Notes: generated from the sequence alone by a model not told the origin. 64,000 nucleotides of DNA from Conchocele bisecta (GCA_029237695.1 CM055265.1:116968067-117032066), one strand, 5' to 3'. Positions 11,303 to 21,548 are shown, numbered from the stretch's first letter. Numbers and translations: made by a program.

Positions 11303-11866
11303 TAGCCTATTTCACCAACATTGCAAAGTATACTTATCTACCAAAGTATACTTTGAGGGAGAAATTTTCAATTTAAGGATAAATTTATTAATTTTTGTCT
11401 CACCTGCGAAAGCGGAAAGCTAGACTAAGGTTTTGCTTTTCCGGAGTCGGCGGCGTCGTCGTCATCATTCAATGTTAAGTTTTCGTGTTACGGTCATTAC
11501 TTCAACACCTTATCAGCTACAGTCATCAAACTTTATACATACCTTTACTATGATATGTAGATGAATATAGGACTATTCTCGGTGCCCCAGGGTCAAGGTC
11601 AAGGCCCCAGGGTCAAGACTGAACAAGGCGAGACATTTGATTCCGCGGAATTCTTGTTATTATACTGAATTTATTACATTATCACAGCCATTTTGGCTGT
11701 GATAATGTTAATAAATTCAGTATAATAACTGCATACTTTTAATACTCAAATATATGCAGTCGTTAGTTCTATATGAAATAATGAATTTCGGGAAAAATAA
11801 ATGATTACTCCCTCAAAGTATATGTTGCTAGATAAGTATACTTTGCAATGTTGGTGAAATTGGCTA
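11303..11866. mobile_element. palindromic MITE, AAAGTATACTT family, copy 3, split
   Basis: The ends are TAGCCTATTTCACCAACATT and the inverse. The element is interrupted within its T-run at 11392-11396 by a 260-bp core-repeat element and resumes at 11657 with TTATTATACTGAA. Six other copies show the uninterrupted sequence, so the insertion point is certain. Confidence 0.85.
11397..11656 (+). mobile_element. short core-repeat (HINE-like) element inside a MITE
   Basis: It starts GTCTCACCTGCGAAAGCGG (an imperfect hairpin) and continues with a GGAGTCGGCGGCGTCGTC stretch, TTCAATGTTAAGTTTTCGTG, a GGTCAAGGTCAAGG motif at 11591, GGCGAGACATTTGATTCC, and ends GCGGAATTCTTG. Because the host MITE is known from other copies, this insertion defines the ends of the family to within a few T residues. 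No clear target duplication. A 5' fragment is at 6690-6895. Confidence 0.75.
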
Positions 11867-12157
11867 CTGAAGCTGTACCAGTAAATCACCAAGGAAAAAA
11901 ATGGGATTGGTAAAAATAAGGTTTATAATACTGAAAACTAGCCATCGTTGCAATCAATCGATGGTTACTAATTTATTTTACTTACTTTAATCATGAAGCT
12001 AGTATATATCTTCATTGGAAACTTCTTTCTAAATGTGGCATCATCTGAGGGAGGTTGAGCGATGCCATGCTCCACCAGTCAACAATTCCGCATGAGCTCT
12101 GAATGTTTTGTCAATTTTCAACATAAATTATGCAAAGCAGGAACAAAATCAGTCACA

Positions 12158-12348
12158 CAGAGCTCCAGTTAAGGTGCGTAATTTGGAGGTAAATTTCTTA
12201 TTTCGCCATCAGAAATGGCAAGTTGTGAGTGCTTTAGAATCGTCTCAATGACACGATTCTAAAGGACTCCCAACTTGCCATTTTTTATGAAGAAATAACA
12301 AAATTTCACCCCAAGTTGGTCAAATTACACACCTTAACTGGAGCTCTG
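12158..12348. mobile_element. MITE, TIR CAGAGCTCCAG, copy 1
   Basis: The ends CAGAGCTCCAGTTAAGGTGC and CACACCTTAACTGGAGCTCTG are inverted. The middle has an inner foldback around AGAATCGTCTCAATGACACGATTCT. It ends about 70 bases before the splice acceptor of the first visible GDAP1 exon. Related copies lie at 12637, 16320, 18074 and 24636; the one at 18074 shows an 8-bp target duplication, which suggests a hAT origin. Confidence 0.75.
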
Positions 12349-12418
12349 CGACAGTGTCCGTGAAATATGGCGATATGACACGGGAAGCAATTCGAGAACT
12401 GTTGCCCATATGTTGCAG

Positions 12419-12617
12419 GTATTAGTTGCATTGTATGAGAAGGATATAAAGTTCAAGCCGAAGCTAGTGCGCCTCTTCTCCGGCCAGCACAATGAGCCGT
12501 GGTACGTTAAGATGAACCCGGATGGCAACCATGTTCCCGTGTTTAAAGTCGGCACAAAGTTCATTGTGGATCCTGGGGAAATTATAGAATACATCAGCAA
12601 CTTGGCCGGTGGTGCAG
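12419..12617 (+). CDS. GDAP1: GDAP1-type protein, exon with thioredoxin-fold GST N domain
   Basis: GDAP1 is a tail-anchored GST-like protein of the outer mitochondrial membrane that affects mitochondrial fission. This 199-base exon begins after TGTTGCAG and ends CAG|GTAACT, phase 1. It encodes 66 residues of the GST N-terminal domain: the family's NEPW segment (SGQHNEPWYVKMN), the cis-proline turn (NHVPVF), and the DPGEIIEYI segment at the position of the GST acidic motif. The preceding residues (VLVALYEKDIKF) are the first helix, so the initial strand and the start codon lie in an upstream exon I could not find in 2183-12418. Frame and phase match the next exon. The call rests on the order of four exons with family-like content. 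Confidence 0.88.
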
Positions 12618-12636
12618 GTAACTATTGTGACATGGC

Positions 12637-12970
12637 CAGAGCTCCAGATAAGTTGCGTATTTGGCGTATTTTATGCACATATTTTAGCAGAATACGCATT
12701 GATTATCACAAGTGGGAGTACAAAATACTCACAGCAATGTGAAAATACGCATTGATTTTCAAATTGAGTAGTGAAAATACTGTAATACAGTTGAAAATTT
12801 ACTTGAGCTACAAAAAAGCAGTGAATTTTTAAATTGGTTTTATTTTTTATCATTTGTTTCCATTTTATTAAGGAAGAAAATCAATAATACATTTGAAAAA
12901 GTAAAATACGCATTGAATTTGAAAATGGGGGTATAATACTCTTTAGATGCAAAACTTATCTGGAGCTCTG
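12637..12970. mobile_element. MITE, TIR CAGAGCTCCAG, copy 2, next to a splice donor
   Basis: The ends CAGAGCTCCAGATAAGTTGC and CAAAACTTATCTGGAGCTCTG are inverted over about 20 bases. The interior contains repeated AATACGCATTGATT phrases. It begins only 19 bases after the GDAP1 donor GT at 12618-12619. Confidence 0.75.
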
Positions 12971-13043
12971 CACGGCTACTTAACTACTTAGGTGTGGGAT
13001 CGCTTGGTATTAGAAAAGTATGACATAATGTCTGACATTCTTC

Positions 13044-13820
13044 ATTTTTGTCGTGCCTGCTTTAGCAGAAGTCTCCGTTGTCGTCCAAAATGTCAAAAAG
13101 TTTGTACAAGCTTCGTCATCATGGTACATTTGTATAACTTTAATATTACTTAACAGATCGTTTCAATATTTGGACACTTGACACATGTGAGCATTTGGAA
13201 CACACTGCTGCTTCCATTAACATGACCATGACCTTTTGTATCTTCATATTTTTCTGGAAACTCTTAGCCTTTTTTTTTTGCGTCAAAAAAGTTTGTACAA
13301 GCTTCTTCATCATGGTATAACTTTAATATTACTTGACAGATTGCTTCAATATTTAGACACTTGATACTAGAAACAAAATTGCTACCTCACTGCGATATCC
13401 TATCGTAGGCGAATTATTGTAGCCAACTTGATACATGTGAGCATTTAGAACATACTCATGTCCTCGTTAACATGACCTTGACCTTTTGTACCTTCACATT
13501 TTTTTGCGTTAAAAAGTTTGTACAAGTTTCTTCATCATCGTATAACATTAATATTATTTGATGGATTGCTTCAATATTTGGACACTTGATACATGTAAGC
13601 ATTTGGAACACTCTCATGCCACCATTAAGATGGCCTTGACCTTTTTTACCTTCATGTGGTTATGTCAAAAAGTTTCTTCAACCTTGACCTTTTTCATGTT
13701 TTACACATGCACTTCTCTGATGGTTTTTGTGATGCTTTCTTCAGTTTAGCACATGCCCATTATCATGTTACGGTCAAATGCCTTGGCAGGCAAGACATCT
13801 CTTCTATGGCGAAATTCTTG
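13044..13820 (+). mobile_element. core-repeat (HINE-like) element in GDAP1 intron
   Basis: It starts TTTTTGTCGTGCCTGCTTTAGCAG, a hairpin close to that of the element at 48963. Three to four units of about 150-200 bp follow, each with AAAAAGTTTGTACAAG, ATTGCTTCAATATTTGGACACTTG and TGACCTTGACCTTTT, the last being the inverse of AAGGTCAAGGTCA. The end is GGTCAAATGCCTTGGCAGGCAAGACATC...GAAATTCTTG. Frames here are not genes. Confidence 0.65.
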
Positions 13821-14343
13821 TGTTTCACCCACGTTAGTGCAAAGTTACACATAGTGGTCACAATTCCGGCGTAGCAGTTATCGTAGGCATCGTCGTAGTT
13901 AAAAAAAAATGTGGACATATGTCAAAATGTTGCATACCTACTAATATGTTGGTCGGATCTTTAACAAACTTTATTAAGTACTGTCTGTTTCACTAAACCT
14001 GCCTAAATTTTATGGCAATATAATCAATGCAAAAACAATAATTTTTTCTATAATATTACATTTTATCAAAATTTAATAATGAGCCTTCTTTTTATTTCGT
14101 CAAATATTGATTTTATCACAAAATGTTTATTTCCTCTATGGGAATTTAACATGGGCGAAAAGGAGGTTGAGTAGCTGAGGGAGCAGTCACAAAACGAAAC
14201 AATTTGGAAATTGCTTCCGAAACCTAGCTAGATAGCATGGAAATGATTTAACTAAGAAAATAAAAGTTAAATTTTGAAAATTGGTTCACTATTTCTGAAA
14301 TTAGAAAAATTTCCACATGTTTCCCATAGACACATTGTTTTTA

Positions 14344-15160
14344 GCCAGGTTTTTTGAAAAAAAATCCAGGCTATTGGATTGGCGAAAGCCGGGCGGGGCG
14401 GGCGGGCGGGCGGGCGGGCGGGCGGCGGGCGGGCGGGCGGCGGGCAGCGGGCGGTCAGGCGGCGGGCGGCGGGCAGCGTCCACGATCAATGTTAAGTTTT
14501 CGTGTTTGAGTCCATTTCTTTGTTACTGTACCACCTAGGACCACCAAACTTTCACAGCTTCATAATCAAGGGGTGCCCACCACATATTACTATCCAACAT
14601 GTTACTTTTTTTTTAACTTGACCCATTTTTTCCACGCAGTCGACTTAGCCATTTTCAATGTTAAGTTTTCGCGTTTACAATGTTAAGTTTTCGTGTTTGA
14701 GTCCATTTCTTTGTTACTGTACGACCTAGGACCACCAAACTTTCACAGCTTCATAATCAAGAGGTGCCCACCACATATCACTATCCAACATGTTACTTTT
14801 TGACGTACGTCTGGTTAAAGTTTTTTGGTTAAAAGTTTTTTGTTATACTATATCTCTGCAACTGCTTCGCCCATTACCTTGAAACTTCACATGGGTGTTT
14901 ATCATCATCCATATTTTCATTCTACCCCCCAACCGTGCGGCCCCTATGCCCAATGTCAAGGTCAAATTACTTTGAATTTTTTTGTTAAAGTTTTTTCCTG
15001 TACTATATCTCTGCAACTGCTTCACCCATTACCTTGATACTTCACATGGGTGTTTATCATCATTGTCACACCCGCTTGCAGAAAGCGCGATATCGTCGAA
15101 ATTTGGCATACGTTGGAAAAAACCTGGCCTTCGTGGCTTTGCCTCGTTTCTTGTTTCGCA
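14344..15160 (+). mobile_element. core-repeat element with GGGCGG microsatellite
   Basis: The 5' end AGCCAGGTTTTTTGAAAAAAAATCCAGGCT is a hairpin. It is followed by about 90 bases of (GGGC)n/(GGGCGGC)n at 14391-14478, then two units with TTCAATGTTAAGTTTTCGTG and CCACCAAACTTTCACAGCTT, then units with ATATCTCTGCAACTGCTTC and ATGTCAAGGTCAAATTACTTTG. The right end carries AAAAAACCTGGCCTTCGTGG, inverse to the left end. The phrase CACCCGCTTGCAGAAAGCG at 15068 looks like the start of another family and may be a junction. Confidence 0.6.
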
Positions 15161-15430
15161 ATAAAACCAACATTGGGCCGAATTTCACGAAATAAAACGA
15201 AGGCTCATTCTTAAATTTTGCTTTAATTTAATATTATCAAACAAAATATTCTTTTTGTGTTGTTTATATCCGTAAAATTTGGGCAGCTTTCGTGAAACAT
15301 ACAGTAATAGTTTCTTCATGGGTCAAACATTCGACGGCGATTGCCCTGTTAGAAGATTGTCTCCAGTAATTTGAAACCAGCACCGCAGATTTTGGTCAAA
15401 CATGGCGCATCAAATATAGCTTGTTTGGTT

Positions 15431-16143
15431 TTTATACGCCCGTTTGAAAAAAACGGGACGTATTATGTATTCATCTTGTACAGGCGGGCGGGCGGGCGGC
15501 GGGCGGCGGGCAGTGGGCGGCGGGCGGGCACAGCTTGTCCACGCAATAACTAGAGTTCCAATTGACGGATTGTAACCAAATTCGGTATACATGTTAAACA
15601 CGGCAAGACGAAGAAGCCTATTGATTTTGACGACTTATCTCCCTTTGGCGGCCATTTTTAATTTTCGCACTCTGTATCCTTGTCCACGCAATAACTCAAG
15701 TTCTACTTCACCAATCGTAACCAAATTCGGCATACATGTTTAACACGGCAAGACGAAGAAGCCTATTGATATTTAAACATTTCCGATGACTTATCTCCCC
15801 TTGGCGGCCATTTTTAATTTTCGCACTCTATAACCTTGTCCACGCAATAACTCAAGTTCTACTTCACCGATCGTAACCAAATTCGGTATACATGTCTATC
15901 ACGGCAACACAAAGAAGCCTATTGATTTTGAAAATTTCTGATGACTTATCTACCCTTGGCGGCAATTTTTAATTTTCGCACTCTTTATCCTTGTCCACGT
16001 AATAACTCGAGTTCTACTTCACCGATTGTAACCAAATGTTTATCAAGGCAAGATGAAGAAGCCTATTGGTTTTCAGTGAGTTATCTCCCCTTGTTGACTG
16101 GCCTTGCCTCGACGGGCGTATATTGTGACCTTCGGAAATCTTG
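15431..16143 (+). mobile_element. core-repeat element with perfect ATACGCCCGTTT hairpin
   Basis: The left end folds perfectly: ATACGCCCGTTT-GAAA-AAACGGGACGTAT (15434-15463). Next comes a GGGCGGC microsatellite (15483-15530), then four units of about 150 bp with CCACGCAATAACTCAAGTTCTACTTCACCGAT and TTATCTCCCCTTGGCGGCCA. The right end is CTCGACGGGCGTATATTGTGACC...ATCTTGTTATT, where ACGGGCGTAT is the inverse of the left end. A right end only, from another copy, is at 25405-25446. Confidence 0.7.
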
Positions 16144-16319
16144 TTATTCTGTTGATTGTAAGTGGTCAAAGATATCTTTATCGTTTTGCTGAAGAATCAA
16201 GTGCAGTAAATGTAGGTAAAATCCTTGAGGATTTTGTGAAAGCAGAACTGGAGGAATTGTAATTTCAGTGTTGAATATGCAATGCTCACCCACACAGGCC
16301 TCCTGTTTGTTCATGACCT

Positions 16320-16699
16320 CAGGGCTCCAGATAAGCTTCGTAATTGCCAAAAAACCCAATTGAAACCAGAAGTAGCAAGTATCAAAAAGCAATACCAATT
16401 TTGTGGACCGTTTATCATGCTGCAGAAAACAATAAACAGACCACAAATATAGCATATTTTTCTTATTTTCCATGAAAACACATCTTGGTATTTCATTAGA
16501 ATTGTCTCCAAGGAGACAATTCTAATGAAATTCCAACACAAGTTTTCATTTCAAAGCAAACTGTTCAATAATTGCTGTTTGTTGATGTGCAAACAGTAGT
16601 GTGATTTTATTTTACCCAATTAAAATTTTGAAATGCCCAATTGCTTCAGAAATGATGGAGTGAAAATGCTCAATTACTAATTCCTTATCTGGAGCCCTG
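16320..16699. mobile_element. MITE, TIR CAGGGCTCCAG, copy 3
   Basis: The ends CAGGGCTCCAGATAAG and CTTATCTGGAGCCCTG are inverted. Inner arms include GGTATTTCATTAGAATTGTCTCC and its inverse around 16480-16530. Related to 18074-18447, which shares CCCAATTGAAACCAGAAGTAGC with it. Confidence 0.75.
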
Positions 16700-16796
16700 A
16701 GACCGTGTTGTTGATATGACAATTGGGTGGTTGGTTGGGAGTATGTGAAGGGTATGTTTAAACGATGGGTTTCATCCTTAACGGAATCCCGGTATC

Positions 16797-16885
16797 CCTG
16801 GTTTGACCTTCAGTAGCCTTTGGTTTGACCTTCAGTATACTTTGGTTTGACCTTCAGTAGCCTTTGGTTTGACCTTCAGTATACT
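16797..16885 (+). repeat. 22-bp tandem repeat at a SINE/MITE junction
   Basis: Four units of TTGGTTTGACCTTCAGTA followed alternately by GCC and TAC are arranged head to tail. TGGTTTGNCCNTCAG is SINE sequence, while GTAGCC and GTATACTT are MITE terminal sequence. The unit therefore spans the junction and was amplified after insertion. The MITE's own left end was lost in the process. Confidence 0.75.
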
Positions 16886-17135
16886 TTGCGGGAGAAATTT
16901 TCAAATTTAAGATATGTATTAATTTTTATTATACTGAATTTATTACATTATCACAGCCATTTTGGCTGTGATAATGTAATACATTCAGTATAATAATTCT
17001 GCATAGTTTTAATCATCAAATATATGCAATCATTAGTTTTATATGAAATAATGCATTTCGGAAAAATCAATGAGTACTCCTTCAAAGTATACTTTGCTAG
17101 ATAAGTATACTTTGAAATGTTGATGAAATCGGCTA
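16879..17135. mobile_element. palindromic MITE, AAAGTATACTT family, copy 4, 5' truncated
   Basis: It begins within the inner repeat (GTATACTTTGCGGGAG), has the central hairpin around CACAGCCATTTTGGCTGTG, and ends GATGAAATCGGCTA. Its left terminus is replaced by the 22-bp array. Confidence 0.8.
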
Positions 17136-17288
17136 CTGGTATGTGTGAGTTGAATCTGGTTATACTCGTTATTAAGTAATAAGTTATAAGATGTACTAAT
17201 CATATTACATTTGGGGAGTGGGGCTATGGTACTCTGGTGTGGTGAGGCACCAGGCCATTCTAAGCTGTTGACATGCCGTTAAACTCCA

Positions 17289-17532
17289 TTAACCCTTAGA
17301 CCGCTATCTTAATTGTTTTGTCGTCTGCTGTTTATTTTCTATTTTCCATTTTTATTATCAAAAACATGCTTTAATAGCACTTTAGAATAATTTACAACAT
17401 GCTTTGACAGCACTTCAGAACCATTGGAAATGATTCTGAAGTGCTGTCAAACCATGTTTTTATTGAGAAATAAGGCAAGATATAAAAGCAACAGCAGACG
17501 ACAATTGTTGTGAGTAGCGGTTTAAGGGTTAA
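17289..17532. mobile_element. piggyBac-like MITE, TTAA-flanked, copy 1
   Basis: TTAA-CCCTTAGACCGCTA on the left and TAGCGGTTTAAGGG-TTAA on the right are inverted, with a second inverted pair TTGTCGTCTGCTGTT and AACAGCAGACGACAA. An inner foldback surrounds CCATTGGAAATGATT. A TTAA target with CCC-starting ends fits piggyBac-type transposition; family membership is an inference. Other copies are at 20025, 26532 and 40720. Confidence 0.8.
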
Positions 17533-17649
17533 ATAAAAATAAAATCAATGGCCTATTGTATATCTAATTCAATCAATTGCGATTCATGTTTCCCATGTGA
17601 CCCCTGCTGAGAAAAGGGACCTTACAACTAGGCTACAACCCTGTGAACC

Positions 17650-17880
17650 CGAAAGCCCGCTATAGCGGTTTATGCAAACAGTGCAGATCCAGATGAGCCG
17701 GCTCGTAACGAGCCGTCTTTTCAGGATCTGCACTTTTTGCAAGTAATTTTCATATTTCTTAGAACAAAAACACACCCTTTTCATAAATGGACAAATCTGA
17801 AAATCATTTTGTGACCATTGGATTGGTCGGAACATTAGCATATCACAGTCCATTCCAGTTCCTTAGGGTTGAAAGGGTTA
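17650..17880. repeat. dispersed repeat with GTGCAGATCCAGAT foldback
   Basis: The unit contains AGTGCAGATCCAGATGAGCC and the inverse GGATCTGCACTTTTTGCAAG, then CACAGTCCATTCCAGTTCCTTAGGGTTGAAAGGGTTAA. A related copy is at about 22186-22370 and a decayed one at about 56990-57160. The ends are uncertain and no TSD was identified. Confidence 0.5.
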
Positions 17881-18073
17881 AACATGTTTTATTGTTTTTG
17901 GTGTACAAAAAGTTTGGGCCACAAGTTCTATCAACTCACCTCACAGTTACCAATGTAGTTCCAGATCAGCCTGCTTGCCTACACTGGTCACCTTTCAGTC
18001 CATCTAATGTTGTTTATAACATTATTTAGAACATTCCATTTCCATTATGAGTGCAACAGTGATCATGGTATAC

Positions 18074-18447
18074 CACGCTCCAGATAAGGTGCGTATTTGC
18101 TTAAATACCCAATTAAAATTGCCAAAAACCCAATTGAAATCAGAAGTAGCGAGTATCAAAAAGCAATGAAAGATTTGTGGTATCTTTATCATGCTACAGA
18201 AAACAATAAACAGACCACAAATATAGCATATTTTTCATGAAAACACATCTTGGTATTTCAAGGAGACAATTCTAATGAAATACCAAGACATGTTTTCAGT
18301 TAGAAGCAAACTATTCGATAAGTGCGGTCTGCTGATGTGTAAACAGTAACGTGATTTTATTTTACCCAATTAAAATTTTGAAATACCCAATTGCTTCAGA
18401 AATGATGAAGTGACAATACTCAATTACTAATTCCTTATTTGGAGCAC
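18074..18447. mobile_element. MITE, TIR (CA)CGCTCCAGATAAG, copy 4, 8-bp TSD
   Basis: The left end CGCTCCAGATAAGGTGCG and the right end CTTATTTGGAGCAC are inverted with mismatches. The direct repeat TGGTATAC lies on both sides (18066-18073 and 18448-18455). An 8-bp target duplication fits the hAT superfamily. It sits about 70 bases before the acceptor of the next GDAP1 exon. Confidence 0.75.
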
Positions 18448-18519
18448 TGGTATACACTGGTAACACAATTCCAAACGGCTATCTTTTCAGTTGGTGGCTC
18501 ATCTCCTCTGTCTTTATAG

Positions 18520-18690
18520 GTCATCCGTTAGTGCCGGCCATCAGCTCGGAACTCGGAAAGAATGTGAGGAAATTCTGCCGGAAGATAGACAGCATCCCGG
18601 TGGATATTCTCACATACGGCATCATATTCCACCCCCACCTCTCCGTGTCAGGATGTCAGATACCAAGGGCAGTACAGAGAAGTATGAAAG
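18520..18690 (+). CDS. GDAP1: GDAP1-type protein, linker exon
   Basis: This 171-base exon runs from TCTTTATAG| to AAAG|GTATTT. It enters at phase 1, completes a glycine codon, and leaves at phase 1. The 57 codons include HPLVPAISSELGKNVRKF and the segment SIPVDILTYGIIFHPHLS, which corresponds in place and pattern to the PMDAYTHG..LHP region characteristic of GDAP1 between its two GST domains. The following conserved stretch (QIPRAVQRSMK) leads into the next exon. A frame running on to 18778 is intron read-through, and the alternative frame over the same exon is spurious. The intron on the left is 5.9 kb and carries several MITEs and core-repeat elements. Confidence 0.88.
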
Positions 18691-18807
18691 GTATTTATGT
18701 GACGTGCCGAACGCCACAGTCATATTAGAACATTTATTTACATGTTTAAAAATTTTCTGGGAAGATTGGGATGACTAGATAATTGGGAGAGGGCTATTCT
18801 ACACCTT

Positions 18808-19099
18808 TAGCAGATTTCATCAAAATTGCAAAGTATACTTATCTAGCAAAGTGTTCTTTGAGGGAGTAATCATTTATTTTTCCCGAAATGCATTTTTTCA
18901 TATAGAACTAACGACTGCATATATTTGATGATTAAAAGTATGCAGAGTTATTATACTGAATTTATTACATTATCACAGCCAAAATGGCTGTGATAATCGG
19001 TATAATAAATAATAATAAATTTTTCCTTAATAAATTGAAAATTTCTCCCTCAAAGTGTACAAGATAAGTACACTTTGCAATTTTGGTGAAATAAGGCTA
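18808..19099. mobile_element. palindromic MITE, AAAGTATACTT family, copy 5
   Basis: This copy lies in opposite orientation in its interior (GCAGAGTTATTATACTGAA, CACAGCCAAAATGGCTGTG). Ends are TAGCAGATTTCATC and GGTGAAATAAGGCTA. One arm of the central hairpin has a short deletion near 19000. Confidence 0.8.
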
Positions 19100-19168
19100 C
19101 TGATAATTTGATGAAATATGACAAAAATTTGTTTGCTGCATCATATGTAGCCTTGGATAAATCTGTAC

Positions 19169-19326
19169 CACACAGGTTGAAGTAACGGACCGAGGTCTAG
19201 ACTATAAATACATTAAATATACCTAAAAGCATTAATAAGTGAAGACAAAAATAAGCTAAACAAATTCTTTACTCCCTCCTATACACAGTATATTGCATTT
19301 TTTTTGGTCCGTTACTTCAACCTGTG
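19169..19326. mobile_element. hAT-like MITE, TIR CACAGGTTGAAGTAACGGACC, TSD ATCTGTAC
   Basis: A 158-bp element with inverted ends (CACAGGTTGAAGTAACGGAC and GTCCGTTACTTCAACCTGTG) is flanked by the direct repeat ATCTGTAC at 19161-19168 and 19327-19334. The 8-bp duplication indicates a hAT-type origin. No coding capacity. Confidence 0.85.
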
Positions 19327-19377
19327 ATCTGTACATCTGAATAGTCTATATTGCTGAACATTTAGCAGATGATATAG

Positions 19378-19636
19378 AGAATAGTAGGTTAGTGCCGTGA
19401 ATGGGAAAAATATCTGGCAAGGCTCAAGAATTTCTTTATTTCAAATGAGTGGTCACAATATATACTTTGGTTCAGAAATAAGGAAAATAGATAGAGAATA
19501 GTAGGTTAGTGCCGTGAATGGGAAAACATATCTGGCAAGGCTCAGGAAACGGGATGGGCGAGGCTCTGCCGAGCACATCCCGTTTCCGTGCTGCGCCAGA
19601 TATTTTTTCCCATTCACGGCACTAACCTACTATTCT
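19378..19636. repeat. foldback unit with partial direct duplication
   Basis: GAATAGTAGGTTAGTGCCGT begins direct copies at 19378 and 19496. The inverse arm at 19577-19636 (GGCACTAACCTACTATTC) pairs with the second. The hairpin tip is rich in GC (AACGGGATGGGCG...). It looks like a foldback element whose left arm was duplicated. Confidence 0.65.
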
Positions 19637-20024
19637 ATTTATCCCGTCAACACCTACAAATGGCATTAAAATGCAAAAATTGTATTGACTGGATATCAAA
19701 AATGTTTCACGGCACCGTGTTTCACGGCACATACGCACTGTGTTGACTGGATAAATAGGCTATTTAGGCAGGCAACTGTCGATCGTCACCTAACAAAAAA
19801 TACCTTGTGGTGTTGCCAACAAATTTATACTGGTGACCCTATGTTTACCTCACTTCATGAGCAGATGCACATTCAAGCATTGTAGCATGTTTGTGTTTAT
19901 AATTGCAAGGTAAATGTAATAATGGGACTAACTCCATCATTGAGTTGTCACCTTTCTGCCACTAATCCCTGCACTTTAGATACAGCTGGATACTAGCTGT
20001 GGAAGAGCTTGAAATTGCTTGATA

Positions 20025-20235
20025 TTAACCCTTACACTGCTAATTTTTGTCGTCTGCTGTTTGTGTTTTATTTTCCATTTTTCTTATCAAAAACATGGTT
20101 TGACAGCTCTTTAGAATCATTTCCAGTGGAAATGATTCAAAAGTGCTGCCAAACCATCTTTTTATTGTGAATAAAGACAAAAATATTACATAACAGCAGA
20201 CGACAATTTTTGTTTCCCCGCGTTTGAAGGGTTGA
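20025..20235. mobile_element. piggyBac-like MITE, copy 2
   Basis: The left end is TTAACCCTTACACTGC and the right end GAAGGGTTGA, a mutated TTAA. The TTTGTCGTCTGCTGTTTG and AACAGCAGACGACAATTTTTG pair and the inner TTTCCAGTGGAAATGATT foldback match 17289-17532. Confidence 0.75.
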
Positions 20236-20961
20236 GCCTTTCATTCCTAAGTAACTGACATGACCTATTTCATTTTAAGTTTGAGACTGTTCCATTATGC
20301 AGAAATGGGGATCAATTTATAAAAAATTTCAAATCCACAAATGGTGCAGATCTTGATCAGACGAGCCATCTAATTATGATTTACACTTTTTGCACATATT
20401 AGGAAAGAGGTTTCTAGTGTTGAAAGGGATAAACATGACACTCGGTACATATTGAGAAAGTGTTAAAAATGTAGCATTTAACAATTTCACTGCATTTGCA
20501 AGGCAAAAACATTGCCTTTCAAAATCAAAGTACTGAAAGTACTGACTGGCGGGAGACAAGTATAGCCACTTGTGAATTTGCATACTCAGAAATTCCTTGT
20601 TAGAAATATATTCGATGTTGATTATTGGATGTACAATCTGCAAATTTGGAGAACTTGTTCAGTTACTGCAGGGTGTTTGTAAAATACAGCCTGCTCTAAA
20701 CACAAATAGGTTGATGAAGCAAAGGTGCTTTATGTCCGACTAATAAACCGTTTAACGAGGTATATTGCAGACGTTTTATGTGAAATCTTTTCAAAATTAT
20801 GACTGGGCGTAGGCCTACATACGTGTATGCTGCATGAACGGCAAAATGTTTTCATGAATTTTGTTTCGCTCACCCAGAAGGTAATTTTTCGAAAATCGCC
20901 CGTAAACCACAATATGAAAAAGAAATCGCCTTCGACGTCGCATTGCGACTGCGTGGTACAT

Positions 20962-21402
20962 GATACGGGGGGCGTCTCAATAACAGCAATTTGTTCTCTT
21001 CAAAAGTAAAGTTGGGCATGCCAACTATTTTACACATGCTGTTGAGCATTGCCGTTGCTATTAATAACTTGCTTTCAATTCACTCGCTGACTTTAAATGT
21101 CACCTGACTGTTGTTAATTGCGAACGCAAATTGAGCCTATTGAGACGTCCCCCGATGAACAGAGAATCACGATCCCAATAGCGATACGGGGGGCGTCTCA
21201 ATAACAGCAATTTGTTCTCTTCAAAAGTAAAGTTGGGCATGCCAACTATTTTACACATAATGTTGAGCATTGCCGTTGCTATTAATAACTTGCTTTCAGT
21301 TCACTCGCTGACTTTAAATGTCACCTGACTGTTGTTAATTGCGAACGCAAATTGAGCCTATTGAGACGTCCCCCGATGAACAGAGAGCCACTTCCGAAAG
21401 TA
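20962..21402. repeat. MITE plus flank duplicated in tandem, 221-bp unit
   Basis: The unit starts GATAC then GGGGGGCGTCTCAATA and ends TATTGAGACGTCCCCC, so the inner part (20967-21153 and 21188-21374) is a MITE with TIR GGGGG(A/G)CGTCTCAATA. Two nearly identical copies sit head to tail with their flank GATGAACAGAGA. The second flank then continues with GCCACTTCCGAAAG before AGAATCACGATCCCAATAGCG returns. This looks like unequal exchange within the flank. Confidence 0.75.
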
Positions 21403-21548
21403 GACCCGTGCAAACGGCCAGAATCACGATCCCAATAGCGTGGAGACAGTATGTCTCCCGCCAAAAATGAGACCTCGATCTGTTCAGGCCTCTACAAATC
21501 CACTCATCTGCATGTACTGACGAGGGAATGTTCGATTTGGACAAGTGG

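Larger units (their letters stand above)
16730..17290 (+). mobile_element. AAACA-tailed SINE copy, split by a MITE
   Basis: The head (GGGTGGTTGGTTGGGAGTATG, ATGGGTTTCATCCTTAACGG) and the 3' part (from TGTGAGTTGAATCTGG at 17144 to GACATGCCGTTAAACTCC) belong to the SINE family of 3692-4090. The break is filled by a 22-bp repeat array and a truncated palindromic MITE (16797-17135). The A-rich tail is lost where a TTAA-flanked MITE begins. Confidence 0.65.

Noticed and set aside
12334..12600. 88-codon minus-strand frame opposite the GDAP1 exon
   Set aside because: Shadow of the real exon on the plus strand, which has splice sites and GST-family motifs.
14301..14538. Gly/Ala/Arg- and Pro/Ala-rich frames on both strands
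   Set aside because: Products of the GGGCGG microsatellite of a core-repeat element. The same applies to 15371-15601.
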